Shown: positions 11,300 through 19,985 of the stretch, piece after piece
Numbering within the stretch: the first letter of the stretch is position 1
How the letters are laid out: each line of letters begins with the position of its first letter
Origin: CAHJXF01 sp038254545
Lineage (GTDB): Bacteria; Pseudomonadota; Gammaproteobacteria; Burkholderiales; Burkholderiaceae_D
Length of the DNA: 64,000 nt
Assembly: GCA_038254545.1 (NCBI GenBank)
Contig: JBBSGB010000019.1
Coordinates: 1-64,000 of the forward strand
Direction of reading: 5' to 3'
Made by a program: the position numbers and the translations under genes
The notes under the pieces: generated by a model
Seen by the model: only the letters and a program-made list of their open reading frames with translations
What the model was told of the DNA's origin: nothing
The model's database searches: none

Positions 11300-11716
11300 A
11301 TGAGCCGTTCGTTGATCGTCTGCGCGCTCGCCTACGCTTCGACGCTGGTCGTATTCGCCGCGCTCGACTTCGTGTGGCTCGGCTTCGTCGCGAAGGACCT
11401 GTACCGCAACGGCATCGGCCACCTGATGCTCGAGACGCCCAACTGGACTGCGGCCGTGCTGTTCTATCTGATTTACATCGCAGGACTGGTGTTCTTCGCG
11501 GTGCTGCCCGGGCTCGACGCGGGCGCGTGGGGGCGTGCGACGCTGTATGGGGCGCTGTTCGGATTTTTCTGCTACGCGACCTACGACCTGACCAATCTCG
11601 CAACCTTGAAGGGCTGGCCGGTGGCTATCGTGGTCGCGGACCTCACGTGGGGCGCGTTCGTGAGCGCAGCGGCCGCGACCGCAGGCTTCTTCATCACACG
11701 GGCGCTGGCACGCTGA
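11300..11716 (+). CDS. DUF2177 family membrane protein
   Basis: The 138-residue protein has four hydrophobic spans and the DUF2177 pattern: ALDFVWLGFVAKDLYR near the start, LFYLIYIAGLVFFAV, the YGALFGFFCYATYDLTNLATLKGWP block and DLTWGAFVSAAAA. It is an inner-membrane protein of unknown function. The ATG at 11300 has CCGGGAG about 7 bases upstream and gives the family's N-terminus; an in-frame extension to 11255 has no support. It is convergent with DUF1840 copy 2, with only 3 bases between stop codons, and divergent from the patatin gene. Confidence 0.85.
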   Translation: MSRSLIVCALAYASTLVVFAALDFVWLGFVAKDLYRNGIGHLMLETPNWTAAVLFYLIYIAGLVFFAVLPGLDAGAWGRATLYGALFGFFCYATYDLTNLATLKGWPVAIVVADLTWGAFVSAAAATAGFFITRALAR

Positions 11717-11719
11717 GGC

Positions 11720-12049
11720 CTACACGCCCCACACTACGTCCCGTTGATCCTTGACGGCGCGCTCGAGCATGTCGATCAGCGGAAATGCGCGCTGCGCGAG
11801 GCCGACCGAAATCGCCTGGCCGGGCTGGTCGTCGGTCGAATTTTGCGCGCCGTCCTTCTCACTTTTGCGCGACGCATCGGCTGCGGCCTTGAGCTTCGCC
11901 AGGGCGGCCGGGGCTTCCGCGGCGGTGATGATGCCTTTCGGCGCCGACTCGGGTTCGAAGGGTTTGCCGACGACCGACAGCAACATCTTCGCGTGCTCGG
12001 GATACATGGGAATATCGGCTGCGGCCTTCGACTTGAACGTGACGAGCAT
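11720..12049 (-). CDS. DUF1840 family protein (copy 2)
   Basis: The 109-residue protein begins MLVTFKSKAAADIPMY and ends QRAFPLIDMLERAVKDQRDVVWGV, clearly the same family as the product at 7410-7742. Between the conserved halves there is a hydrophilic linker (KSEKDGAQNSTDDQPGQ). The ATG at 12049 has a GAGAGGT stretch a few bases upstream on the minus strand and matches the family start; the frame extends to 12226 but that part looks non-coding. Function unknown. Confidence 0.85.
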   Translation of the reverse strand: MLVTFKSKAAADIPMYPEHAKMLLSVVGKPFEPESAPKGIITAAEAPAALAKLKAAADASRKSEKDGAQNSTDDQPGQAISVGLAQRAFPLIDMLERAVKDQRDVVWGV

Positions 12050-12156
12050 GATCGACCTCTCGAAAGGAATGGTTGGACGTGCGGATGGATATGAAGATCG
12101 GAGCGCGGATGCATGCGCATTGTCCCAAACTCCGACTGGCGAGCGATGAGCGCCGG

Positions 12157-12741
12157 ATGAAACGACATCGAACCGGAGTTTTCGCCCGCGTGTTCCTGTC
12201 ACGCGTCGCAACGATCGTCGCCGCATTGCTGCTCGTTGCTGCGTGTTACCCGCGCTACGACTGGCGCGACTACCGGCCCGATTGCGGGCGCGGCTGGTGC
12301 GGCTTCATCGCGAGCTTTCCGGGACGCGTGACGAGCGCGACGCGCGAAGCGCCGGTGGGAACCATGCGGCTGCCGCTCGCATTGCACGTCGTGTCGGTCG
12401 GCGACGTCGCCTTCGCGATCGGCGCATTCGAGTTGAGGCCCGGCAGCGACGCGCAAAGAGCGCGCAAGACCTTCGAGGCCAAGCTGCTCGACGACGTCGG
12501 CGCATCGGCCGGCCGCTCGGGCAGCGTGATCCTGCACGCGGCCGATCGCCGCGACATCGAAGCTGCGACCTTCGAAGCCGAAGGACAGCGTGACGGCCAA
12601 CGCTTGAAGGTCGTCGCGCGCTTTGCAGAGCGGCAAGGCCGCGAGATCGAAATCCTCGTGATCGGCCCGAGCGATGTGCTGACCAGCAACGCGGGTCGTC
12701 AGGCGGTGGAGACCTTCATGACTTCCTTGAGGCTCGACTGA
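12157..12741 (+). CDS. Predicted lipoprotein of unknown function
   Basis: The 194-residue product has a basic N-terminus, a hydrophobic stretch and a lipobox LLVAAC with Cys30. The mature part begins with a Tyr/Arg/Asp- and Cys-rich segment (YPRYDWRDYRPDCGRGWCGF) and then looks like a globular alpha/beta domain. I do not recognise a named family with confidence. I chose the ATG at 12157 because it gives a compact signal peptide; upstream in-frame codons to 12073 overlap the DUF1840 promoter region. The 3' end overlaps the convergent TetR gene by 26 bases. Confidence 0.65.
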   Translation: MKRHRTGVFARVFLSRVATIVAALLLVAACYPRYDWRDYRPDCGRGWCGFIASFPGRVTSATREAPVGTMRLPLALHVVSVGDVAFAIGAFELRPGSDAQRARKTFEAKLLDDVGASAGRSGSVILHAADRRDIEAATFEAEGQRDGQRLKVVARFAERQGREIEILVIGPSDVLTSNAGRQAVETFMTSLRLD

Positions 12742-13429
12742 CGGTACGACCGCCCGCGCAATGGATTGTGCGGCTGTCGATACCGCCGATCGCGCGACGC
12801 GGCAGCGTCGTTGCGCGCTTGCCCTCGATATGATCGACGATCAGCCGCCGCGCATTCTTTCGCACCAGCGTCCCGCTTTCATCGACCAGCCAGATCCTGA
12901 TCAGGCCCGAGAGAAAGATCATCGAGTCCGAGGCTGCGCGCGCCGCCGTCAGCCCGTCGCGCAGGATGCCGCGACGTTGCGCCTCTCGGTACAGCGCCGC
13001 GAGCTTGGCCCGCAGATCGGCGTGCATGCTGCACGCGGTCTCGAGGTCGCGCGCGAACTCGTCCACGTACTCGCACTTGAAGCTCACGATCTGGAAGGTG
13101 CGTCGCGTCGCTTTGTCCTTCGCGATCGAGCCGACCACGACGTTCAGGAAGTGCCCGATGCGATCCAGCGAGTCCAGGGTTTCGCAGGCGCCCTCGAGCG
13201 CGACCTCGCAGCAGTCGACCAGCGGCAATTGCACCTCGTCGCGCATTGCATAGAACAGCTCGGCCTTGTCTGCGAAGTGCCAGTAGATCGCGCCGCGCGT
13301 GACGCCGGCGGCCGCTGCGATCTGTTCGAGCGAGGTTCTCGTCACGCCCTTGTGATAAAACACCTCGCGTGCAGCCGCGATGATTGCGCGGCGCGTCTCC
13401 TGTGAATTTTCCTTCGTGCGGCGGACCAT
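12716..13429 (-). CDS. TetR/AcrR-family repressor of the adjacent RND efflux operon
   Basis: The 237-residue protein has the TetR helix-turn-helix at about residues 12-58 (REVFYHKGVTRTSLEQIAAA, GVTRGAIYWHFADKAELF), then an all-helical ligand domain with the AcrR/BpeR-like region FQIVSFKCEYV. It is divergent from a complete RND efflux operon and an AcrR-like palindrome overlaps a -10 element between them, so local repression of the pump and of itself is the likely role. The C-terminal 30 residues are basic and poorly conserved-looking and overlap the neighbouring lipoprotein gene. It is probably the equivalent of Burkholderia BpeR, but I give no symbol because orthology is not tested. Confidence 0.88.
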   Translation of the reverse strand: MVRRTKENSQETRRAIIAAAREVFYHKGVTRTSLEQIAAAAGVTRGAIYWHFADKAELFYAMRDEVQLPLVDCCEVALEGACETLDSLDRIGHFLNVVVGSIAKDKATRRTFQIVSFKCEYVDEFARDLETACSMHADLRAKLAALYREAQRRGILRDGLTAARAASDSMIFLSGLIRIWLVDESGTLVRKNARRLIVDHIEGKRATTLPRRAIGGIDSRTIHCAGGRTVSRASRKS

Positions 13430-13777
13430 GTTGCTCGGCTTTCAGGAAAGAACGGCGCGCGGCCACGGCAATCGATACCTGGCAAGTACTTTACATACAT
13501 TCATGATTGTATAATCCTTCGCGTTTGCGGTCTGCGGGCGATCTGCGACATTGCTCAAGGAATCCCGAGCATTCCTGTGTGGCCCCGGCAAAATGCGGGA
13601 CATCGGCGCGTCGGACTACCATCGCCGCGGTCCGCGCGCAGTACTCGCACCGTCATTGCGTCACCCCTGCGGCATCTTTTTTCTCACCTCGTCCTCTCGT
13701 CCAGCCACCAGCCCTCGTCCAGAGTCATCGGCCCGGCCGGGCATGCCCTTTCCAGTCGTCATCCTCCCAGTCTTTTC
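13430..13777 (+). other. Divergent control region and long leader of the RND efflux operon
   Basis: This 348-base stretch has no convincing gene. Near its left end lie the operator and -10 element (listed separately). From that -10 to the adaptor start is about 260 bases, part of it C/T-rich (13675-13735). An open frame in line with the adaptor runs back to 13577, but its translation does not look like protein and the adaptor's leader peptide starts at 13778. Confidence 0.5.
13495..13515 (+). promoter_or_regulatory. AcrR-like operator overlapping a TATAAT -10 element
   Basis: ATACATTCATGATTGTAT (13495-13512) is an inverted repeat matching at 16 of 18 positions, centred on TCATGA. Its left side, TACATACATT from 13492 with one more base upstream, is the same as the half-site of the E. 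coli AcrR operator as I remember it. TATAAT at 13510-13515 overlaps the right arm, so a bound repressor would block polymerase. The -35 element is not clear. Confidence 0.7.
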
Positions 13778-15133
13778 ATGTTCACCATGAACTTACGCCT
13801 ACCTTTGTTTTCTTCTTTCGCAGCCGCCCGCCGCATCGTCTCGCGCGTCGTCGTTCACCCGGACCGGCCAATCAACCTGCTCTCGGGCGTTTGCCTGGTT
13901 GCCGCACTCGCGCTGGCGGCCTGTGGCAACAAGGACGCGCAAAAGGGGGGTGGTCCCGGCGGGCCGGGTGGCCCGGGCGGGCAGGCGATGCCGGTCACCT
14001 TCGTCGAGGCCAAACTGGAACGCGTGCCTGTCAACATCGAGGCGGTGGGCCAGAGCGAGGGCTCGAAGGAAGTCCAGGTGCGCGCGCGCGTGTCGGGCAT
14101 TCTTCTGAAGCAGCGCTACACCGAGGGCGACCGCGTCAAGGCGGGGGCGGTGCTGTTCCTGATCGATCCGGCGCCGTACGAGATCGCGCTCGCGCAGGCT
14201 AATGCAGCGCTCGCGCAGGCACGTGCGACGCTCGATCAGTCCAAGCGCGAAGAAGACCGTCTGAAGCCGCTCGCAGCCGAACAGGCGATCAGCGGTCGCG
14301 AATACGACACTTCGGTGTCCACGCGCAAGACCACACAGGCGCAGGTGATGGCGCGTGAAGCCGAGGTACGCAGCGCCCAATTGAATCTCGGCTACACCAA
14401 GGTCGTCGCGCCGATATCGGGGGTGACCGGCCGTGCCGTCAATTCCGAAGGCTCGCTGGTGACCGCGGGAACCGACTCGTCGCTGCTGACGACGATTTCG
14501 CAGACCGATCCGATCTGGGTGCGCTTCTCGTTCGCCGAACCCGAATACCAGAAGGTGCGCAGCAACGAGCGCAACGCGCAGGTGCACCTGGTGCTGCCCG
14601 ACGGCCGCGTCTATGCGGAAGCCGGCAAGCTCAATTTCGCGGCATCGACCGTCGATCGCACGCTGGGCACGATCCAGTTGCGCGCAGAGGTTCCCAATCC
14701 GGCGCTCGCGATCCTGCCCGGCCAGTTCGTGCGCGTGCGGGTCACGATCGGGGAGGAGGAGGTGTACTTCGTTCCGCAGTCCGCCGTATCGACCAGCGAT
14801 CGCGGCAAGAGCGTGTGGGTGGTCGGACCGGACAGCAAGGCGATGCCGCGGCCGATCGAGGTCGGCTCCTGGCAAGGCTCATCGTGGGCTGTCAAGAAGG
14901 GCTTGCAAGCAGGCGACAAGGTGATCATCGACAACCTCGTCAAGCTGCGTCCCGATGCGCCCGTCGCGCCGCATCCGCCGCAGGCCGCAGCGAGTGGCGC
15001 TGCGCCACCTGCACCGGGACAACCGCAAGGTCAGGCGTCCGCGCAAGGTCAGGGTGCCGCAGCCGCACCGGCTGCCCCGTCGGGCCCGGCTTCAACGCCG
15101 CCCGCCAAGGGCGGCGCGAACGGCAAGTCGTGA
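13778..15133 (+). CDS. RND efflux periplasmic adaptor lipoprotein (AcrA/BpeA/MexA type)
   Basis: The 451-residue protein is a membrane-fusion adaptor linking inner-membrane pump and outer-membrane channel. It has a lipobox LALAAC with Cys49, a Gly/Pro-rich spacer, the lipoyl-like motif VRARVSGILLKQRYTEGDRVKAG split around a helical hairpin rich in Ala/Gln, and the downstream LGYTKVVAPISGVTG. The tail (about residues 400-451) is Pro/Ala/Gln low-complexity. ATG at 13778 or 13787 are both possible; neither has a strong ribosome-binding site. It is the first gene of an operon with the pump 20 bases downstream. Confidence 0.93.
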   Translation: MFTMNLRLPLFSSFAAARRIVSRVVVHPDRPINLLSGVCLVAALALAACGNKDAQKGGGPGGPGGPGGQAMPVTFVEAKLERVPVNIEAVGQSEGSKEVQVRARVSGILLKQRYTEGDRVKAGAVLFLIDPAPYEIALAQANAALAQARATLDQSKREEDRLKPLAAEQAISGREYDTSVSTRKTTQAQVMAREAEVRSAQLNLGYTKVVAPISGVTGRAVNSEGSLVTAGTDSSLLTTISQTDPIWVRFSFAEPEYQKVRSNERNAQVHLVLPDGRVYAEAGKLNFAASTVDRTLGTIQLRAEVPNPALAILPGQFVRVRVTIGEEEVYFVPQSAVSTSDRGKSVWVVGPDSKAMPRPIEVGSWQGSSWAVKKGLQAGDKVIIDNLVKLRPDAPVAPHPPQAAASGAAPPAPGQPQGQASAQGQGAAAAPAAPSGPASTPPAKGGANGKS

Positions 15134-15153
15134 CCTGATTTTCCGGAGTACAC

Positions 15154-18100
15154 ATGTCGAAGTTCTTCATCCTGCGACCGATCTTCGCAAGCGTCATCTC
15201 GATCATCATCGTGCTTGCGGGCCTGGTGGCCCTCAATGTCCTGCCGATCGCGCAGTATCCCGAGATCGCGCCACCCACCGTCACGATCACCGCGACCTAT
15301 CCGGGCGCGAGCGCGGAGACGCTGTCGAAGACCGTGGCTTCGCCGATCGAGGAGCAGCTCTCGGGCATCGAGAACCTGCTCTACTTCAGTTCGACCTCCA
15401 ATAGCGCCAACGGTCAGGTCGCGATCACTGCGACTTTCCAGGTTGGCTCCAACGGCGACAAGGCGCAACTGGACGTCAACAACCGCGTGCAGACCGCGAT
15501 CCCGCGCTTGCCGCAGGAAGTGCAGCGCCAGGGCCTGACGGTGCAGAAGCGCTCGAACAACTTCCTGCTGGTCGCGGCGATGTATTCGAAGGACGGCAAG
15601 GTCGACACGCTGCGTCTGTCCAACTTCGTCACGATCAACATGATCGACGAGATCAAGCGCGTACCGGGCGTCGGCGACGTGATCAACTTCCTCGCGCGCG
15701 ACTATTCGATGCGCGTGTGGCTGAACCCGGCGAAGATGGCGCAGCTGGGCGTGACGCCTTCGGACGTACGCGACGCCATCCTGGCGCAGAACCAGCAATA
15801 CGCGGCTGGTCGCATCGGCGCAGAGCCCGCGCCCAACGATCAGGAGTTGGTCTATACGGTGACCACCAGGGGCCGCCTTGTGGACGCGGCGGAGTTCGGG
15901 AACATCGTGCTGCGCGCGAACGGGCCCAACGGCACGCTGCGGATTCACGACGTGGCGCGTGTCGAGCTGGGCGCACAAAGCTACGACGTTTCCAGTTTCC
16001 TCAATGACAAGCCGAACATTCCGATCGGCGTGTTTCTGCAAAGCGGTGCCAACGCGCTCGAGGTCGAAAGAGCCGTCAAGGCGCGCTTCGACGCATTGAA
16101 GCCGAGCTTCCCCGAAGGCGTCGAATACACGGTTCCGTTCGACACGACCAACTTCGTCAAGGCCTCGATCACCGAGGTCGTCCACACCTTCGCGATCGCG
16201 GCGGTTCTCGTGATCCTGGTGGTATTCGTCTTCCTGCAGACCTGGCGCGCAACCCTGATCCCGGCGATCGCTGTACCGGTCTCGCTGATCGGCACGTTCG
16301 CGGGGCTCTACATCTTCGGTTTCTCGATCAACACGCTGACCTTGTTCGCAATGGTGCTCGCGATCGGGATCGTGGTGGACGATGCGATCGTGGTCCTGGA
16401 AAACGTCGAGCGCCTGATGCGCGAGGAAGGGCTCGATGCGAAGACCGCCTCGATCGAGGCGATGCGCGAGGTGCAGGGCGCGGTGATCGCGATCGTGATG
16501 GTGCTCGCCGCCGTATTCATTCCGGTTGCGTTCCTGGGCGGCATCGCAGGCCAGCTCTACAAGCAGTTCGCGGTGACCGTCACGGTAGCGGTGGTTCTTT
16601 CGGGCGTCGTCGCACTGACCCTGACGCCCGCGCTGTGCGCATTGCTGCTCAAGTCCGGGCACAACGAGGAATCGAAGTATTTCCGCTGGTTCAATCACGG
16701 CTTCAATCGCGTCTCGGGGACTTATCGCGCGTTCGTCAAGCGCGGCCTCGCGCATCGCATCGTTTCGGCGCTGATCTTTGCGGGCCTGCTCGTCATCGTC
16801 GGCCTCCTGCTCTGGCGCATTCCCGGCTCGCTGGTGCCGCCCGAAGACCAGGGCTATATCATTTCGTCGATCCAGTTGCCCGACGGCGCGAGCTTGAAGC
16901 GCACCGAGCGGACTACCGCCCAGTTGCGCGACATGGTCAAGGACAACGAGGCGATCGCGTACATGTTCGTGATCAACGGCTTCGACTTCATCGCCGGCGG
17001 CAGCAAGACCAATGCGGCCACCATCTTCGTTCCCTTGAAGGATTATTCGAAGCGCAAGACCACGGCCGATCAACTGGTCGGTCAATTCTTCGGCGCCAAT
17101 GGGCGCATCGGCGACGGCCTCGTACTCGCCTTCAATCCACCGGCCATCCAGGGACTCGGATCGACGGGTGGCTACGAGGTCTATGTGCAGGACCGAACCA
17201 CGAACGCCGATCCGGTCCGCTTGGCCGGAGTCATCAAGGACCTCACCGCCGCGATGCAGGCCGACCCGCGACTGGGCCCGCAGAACACGTTCTTCCGGCC
17301 GACCATTCCTCAGCTGCGTGTCGATGTCGATCGCGAGAAGGCGATCGCGCTGGGCGTGCCGGTGGCCGATGTCTATGCGGCGTTGCAGGCGACGATGGGA
17401 TCGCTCTACGTGAACGACTTCAACCTGTCGGGTCGGACTTTTCGCGTGCAGCTACAGGCGGATGCGCCATACCGCTCGAATCCCGAGGACATCGGCAACG
17501 TCTATGTGCGTTCGTCGCTTCCGGCCTCGCAGATCGCCGCAAGCGGCGCCACTGGTTCGGCGGGTGCGACCGCGCCGGGCATCACCAGCAACATGATTCC
17601 GTTGCGTGCGCTGGTGAAGGTCGAGAACATCATCGGCGCCGAACAGCTCGAGCGCTACAACGGCTTCGTGGCCGCCAAGATTTTCGGGAGCAGCAAGCCG
17701 GGCTATTCGTCGGGCGAGGCCATCCGCGCGGTCGAGGAGATCGCCGCGAAGACCTTGCCGCAGGGTTACCAGATCGAGTGGACCGGCCAGGCCTACCAGG
17801 AGAAGCGCACCGGCAATGCATCGGTGTTCGCGTTCGGTCTCGCGATCATCATGGTCTATCTGATCCTGTCGGCTCTTTTCGAACGCTGGGGCCTGCCCGC
17901 CGCGGTGCTGCTGGCCGTGCCGTTCGCACTCGCCGGGGCCCTGGCCTTCGTGTTCATACGCGACATGAACAACGACATCTACTTCCAGATCGGCCTCGTC
18001 GTGCTGATCGGCCTGGCCGCAAAGAATGCGATCCTGATCGTGGCGTTCGCCGAGCAGGCGCTGCTCGAAGGGCAGTCGCGCTTCGACGCCGCGATGACCG

Positions 18101-18417
18101 CGGCGCGCCTGCGCTTTCGGCCGATCGTGATGACGTCGCTGGCCTTCGTGCTCGGCGTCGCGCCGCTGGTCTTTGCCACCGGCGCCGGTGCGGGCGCGCG
18201 CCAATCGATGGGCACAGGTGTCTTCGGCGGCATGATCATCGCGACTTTCATCGCACCGATCTTCATCCCGCTGTTCTTCACTCTCCTCGCACGCTCACCG
18301 AAGCCGAAGGAGGTAGAAGAGGCCAAGCGCGAACACGACGAAGCCCAGCGCGCGATGCATCCCGACCAGCAGCGCAACGCATCCGAAGGGTCGAGAAAGG
18401 AAGGCGATCATGCGTGA
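15154..18417 (+). CDS. RND multidrug efflux pump, AcrB/MexB/BpeB type
   Basis: This 1087-residue inner-membrane protein is a full-length HAE-1 type RND transporter that exports hydrophobic and amphiphilic compounds using the proton gradient. It opens MSKFFILRPIFASVISIIIV, has twelve predicted membrane spans and two large periplasmic loops. The proton-relay residues are present: Asp409-Asp410 in GIVVDDAIVVLENVER and Lys957 in GLAAKNAILIVAFAE. The C-terminus is long, charged and Gln/Glu-rich. Compared with AcrB it is about 40 residues longer, mostly at the tail. Drug range cannot be read from sequence. The next gene overlaps its last eight bases. Confidence 0.96.
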   Translation: MSKFFILRPIFASVISIIIVLAGLVALNVLPIAQYPEIAPPTVTITATYPGASAETLSKTVASPIEEQLSGIENLLYFSSTSNSANGQVAITATFQVGSNGDKAQLDVNNRVQTAIPRLPQEVQRQGLTVQKRSNNFLLVAAMYSKDGKVDTLRLSNFVTINMIDEIKRVPGVGDVINFLARDYSMRVWLNPAKMAQLGVTPSDVRDAILAQNQQYAAGRIGAEPAPNDQELVYTVTTRGRLVDAAEFGNIVLRANGPNGTLRIHDVARVELGAQSYDVSSFLNDKPNIPIGVFLQSGANALEVERAVKARFDALKPSFPEGVEYTVPFDTTNFVKASITEVVHTFAIAAVLVILVVFVFLQTWRATLIPAIAVPVSLIGTFAGLYIFGFSINTLTLFAMVLAIGIVVDDAIVVLENVERLMREEGLDAKTASIEAMREVQGAVIAIVMVLAAVFIPVAFLGGIAGQLYKQFAVTVTVAVVLSGVVALTLTPALCALLLKSGHNEESKYFRWFNHGFNRVSGTYRAFVKRGLAHRIVSALIFAGLLVIVGLLLWRIPGSLVPPEDQGYIISSIQLPDGASLKRTERTTAQLRDMVKDNEAIAYMFVINGFDFIAGGSKTNAATIFVPLKDYSKRKTTADQLVGQFFGANGRIGDGLVLAFNPPAIQGLGSTGGYEVYVQDRTTNADPVRLAGVIKDLTAAMQADPRLGPQNTFFRPTIPQLRVDVDREKAIALGVPVADVYAALQATMGSLYVNDFNLSGRTFRVQLQADAPYRSNPEDIGNVYVRSSLPASQIAASGATGSAGATAPGITSNMIPLRALVKVENIIGAEQLERYNGFVAAKIFGSSKPGYSSGEAIRAVEEIAAKTLPQGYQIEWTGQAYQEKRTGNASVFAFGLAIIMVYLILSALFERWGLPAAVLLAVPFALAGALAFVFIRDMNNDIYFQIGLVVLIGLAAKNAILIVAFAEQALLEGQSRFDAAMTAARLRFRPIVMTSLAFVLGVAPLVFATGAGAGARQSMGTGVFGGMIIATFIAPIFIPLFFTLLARSPKPKEVEEAKREHDEAQRAMHPDQQRNASEGSRKEGDHA

Positions 18418-19957
18418 GCAACCCCTATCGACTGCAATGAATTTCACCGAGCGTGCCGCGCGCCTCACGACCGGAGTCGTCGCCATCGCGGTCCTCGCGG
18501 GCTGTGCGGTCGGCCCGGACTATAAGCGACCCGAGCTGGCATTGCCGGCCGACTACGCGGCGAGTGCGCCTGCCGATTCCGTCAACGCTCCGGCAGCGAT
18601 CCCCGGCGACTGGTGGAAGCTCTACAACGATCAGCAACTCAACGACCTGATCGCGTCGGCCCTCGCCAACAACGCGGACCTGCGTCTGGCAATCGCTCGC
18701 ATCGACGAGGCGCGCGGCGCATTGCGCGAAACCAGGGCCGCGCTGTTTCCCGAGGTCGATCTGTCGGGTGTCGGCGCCCGTCAACGCATAGGCGTGGGCG
18801 GTGGCTCGACGGGCGCAGGTGCTTCGTCGGCAGGCGCCGCCGGAGGCAGTACGACAGCGGGAAGCGGGCGGGTCCTCTACGGCAATTTCTTCCAGCTCGA
18901 CGCGCAGATCTCGTACGAACTCGATCTTTGGGGACGCCTGCGACGCGCGACCGAATCGTCGCGAGCGACCTTGCTCTCGACGACCTATGCGCGCGACGTG
19001 ACCGCATTGACGCTCGCAAGTACGACCGCGCAGACCTACTTCGCGCTGCGCTCGCTCGACGCCCAGATCGCGGTGACGAGCAGCACGCTGGCTGCCGTCC
19101 ACGAATCGGTGGGCATCGCGAAAAAGCGCCTCGATGCGGGCTATTCATCGGGACTCGACTACGCGCAATCCGAGACGCTGCGCGCGCAGATTGCGGTGCA
19201 AGTGCGCGAGCTGCGCCGACAACGCGCCATCCAGGAACATCAGCTGGGCAACCTCACCAGCAACCTCTCATTGCGCATCGAACCGACCGCGGCCTTGGCT
19301 ACGCTCGACAATCTGCCCGTCCCCAGCGGCCCGCCGCCGGGACTCCCGTCGACCTTGCTCGAACGCCGTCCCGATGTGCGCAGTGCCGAGCAGAATCTGG
19401 TCGCCGCCAACGCCCAGATCGGTTTCGCAAAGGCTGCGCTGTTCCCGACCTTCAGGTTGACCGGCGCATACGGCGGTCAGAGCTTCGAATTGTCCGATCT
19501 GTTGAAGGCGCCGTTTCGCTTCTGGACCATCGGTCTCGGCGTCACCGAGCCGATCTTCGCCGCCGGCCGTTATGCTGCGCGCGTCGATCAGGCACGCGCC
19601 CGAACCGACGAGCAGGCCGCGTCGTATCAGAAGACGGTCGAGACCGCGTTCAGGGAAGTCTCGGATGCATTGACCAATGTGACCGAGAGCAGCGCAGCCG
19701 AAGGCGAGGTCAACACGCAGGTCGAAGCGGCGCGACGTTCGCTGCGCCTGTCGCGCTCGCGCTATCAGCAAGGCTACGGGGAATATCTCGATGTGCTCGA
19801 CGCGACGCGCACGGCCAACAGTGCCGAGTTGCTGCTGGTGCAGAATCGCCAGGCGCGGCTGAACTACAGTGTCGATCTCATCAAGGCATTGGGGGGCGGG
19901 TGGAACGATCAGGAGACTTCGATGGGCGGGCGGACCGCGCCGAGCGCCACGCGCTGA
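18410..19957 (+). CDS. Outer-membrane efflux channel lipoprotein (OprM/NodT type)
   Basis: The 515-residue protein is the TolC-like exit channel of the cassette. The leader ends VLAGC (Cys32 with the ATG at 18410, Cys23 with the alternative ATG at 18437), followed by the typical AVGPDYKRPELALPADY and later GDWWKLYNDQQLNDLI, then two OEP repeats with ALANNADLRLAIARIDEARG and ALFPTFRLTGAYG. A Gly/Ser/Thr-rich insert lies near residues 125-150. The first start overlaps the pump stop, indicating translational coupling. With the two genes upstream it forms a complete tripartite pump. Confidence 0.94.
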   Translation: MREQPLSTAMNFTERAARLTTGVVAIAVLAGCAVGPDYKRPELALPADYAASAPADSVNAPAAIPGDWWKLYNDQQLNDLIASALANNADLRLAIARIDEARGALRETRAALFPEVDLSGVGARQRIGVGGGSTGAGASSAGAAGGSTTAGSGRVLYGNFFQLDAQISYELDLWGRLRRATESSRATLLSTTYARDVTALTLASTTAQTYFALRSLDAQIAVTSSTLAAVHESVGIAKKRLDAGYSSGLDYAQSETLRAQIAVQVRELRRQRAIQEHQLGNLTSNLSLRIEPTAALATLDNLPVPSGPPPGLPSTLLERRPDVRSAEQNLVAANAQIGFAKAALFPTFRLTGAYGGQSFELSDLLKAPFRFWTIGLGVTEPIFAAGRYAARVDQARARTDEQAASYQKTVETAFREVSDALTNVTESSAAEGEVNTQVEAARRSLRLSRSRYQQGYGEYLDVLDATRTANSAELLLVQNRQARLNYSVDLIKALGGGWNDQETSMGGRTAPSATR

Positions 19958-19985
19958 GCGTGGCGCGGCGATTACGCACACCGCG

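Noticed and set aside
15049..17085. Long open frame on the minus strand opposite the RND pump
   Set aside because: Same kind of shadow; the RND protein on the plus strand has all family motifs.
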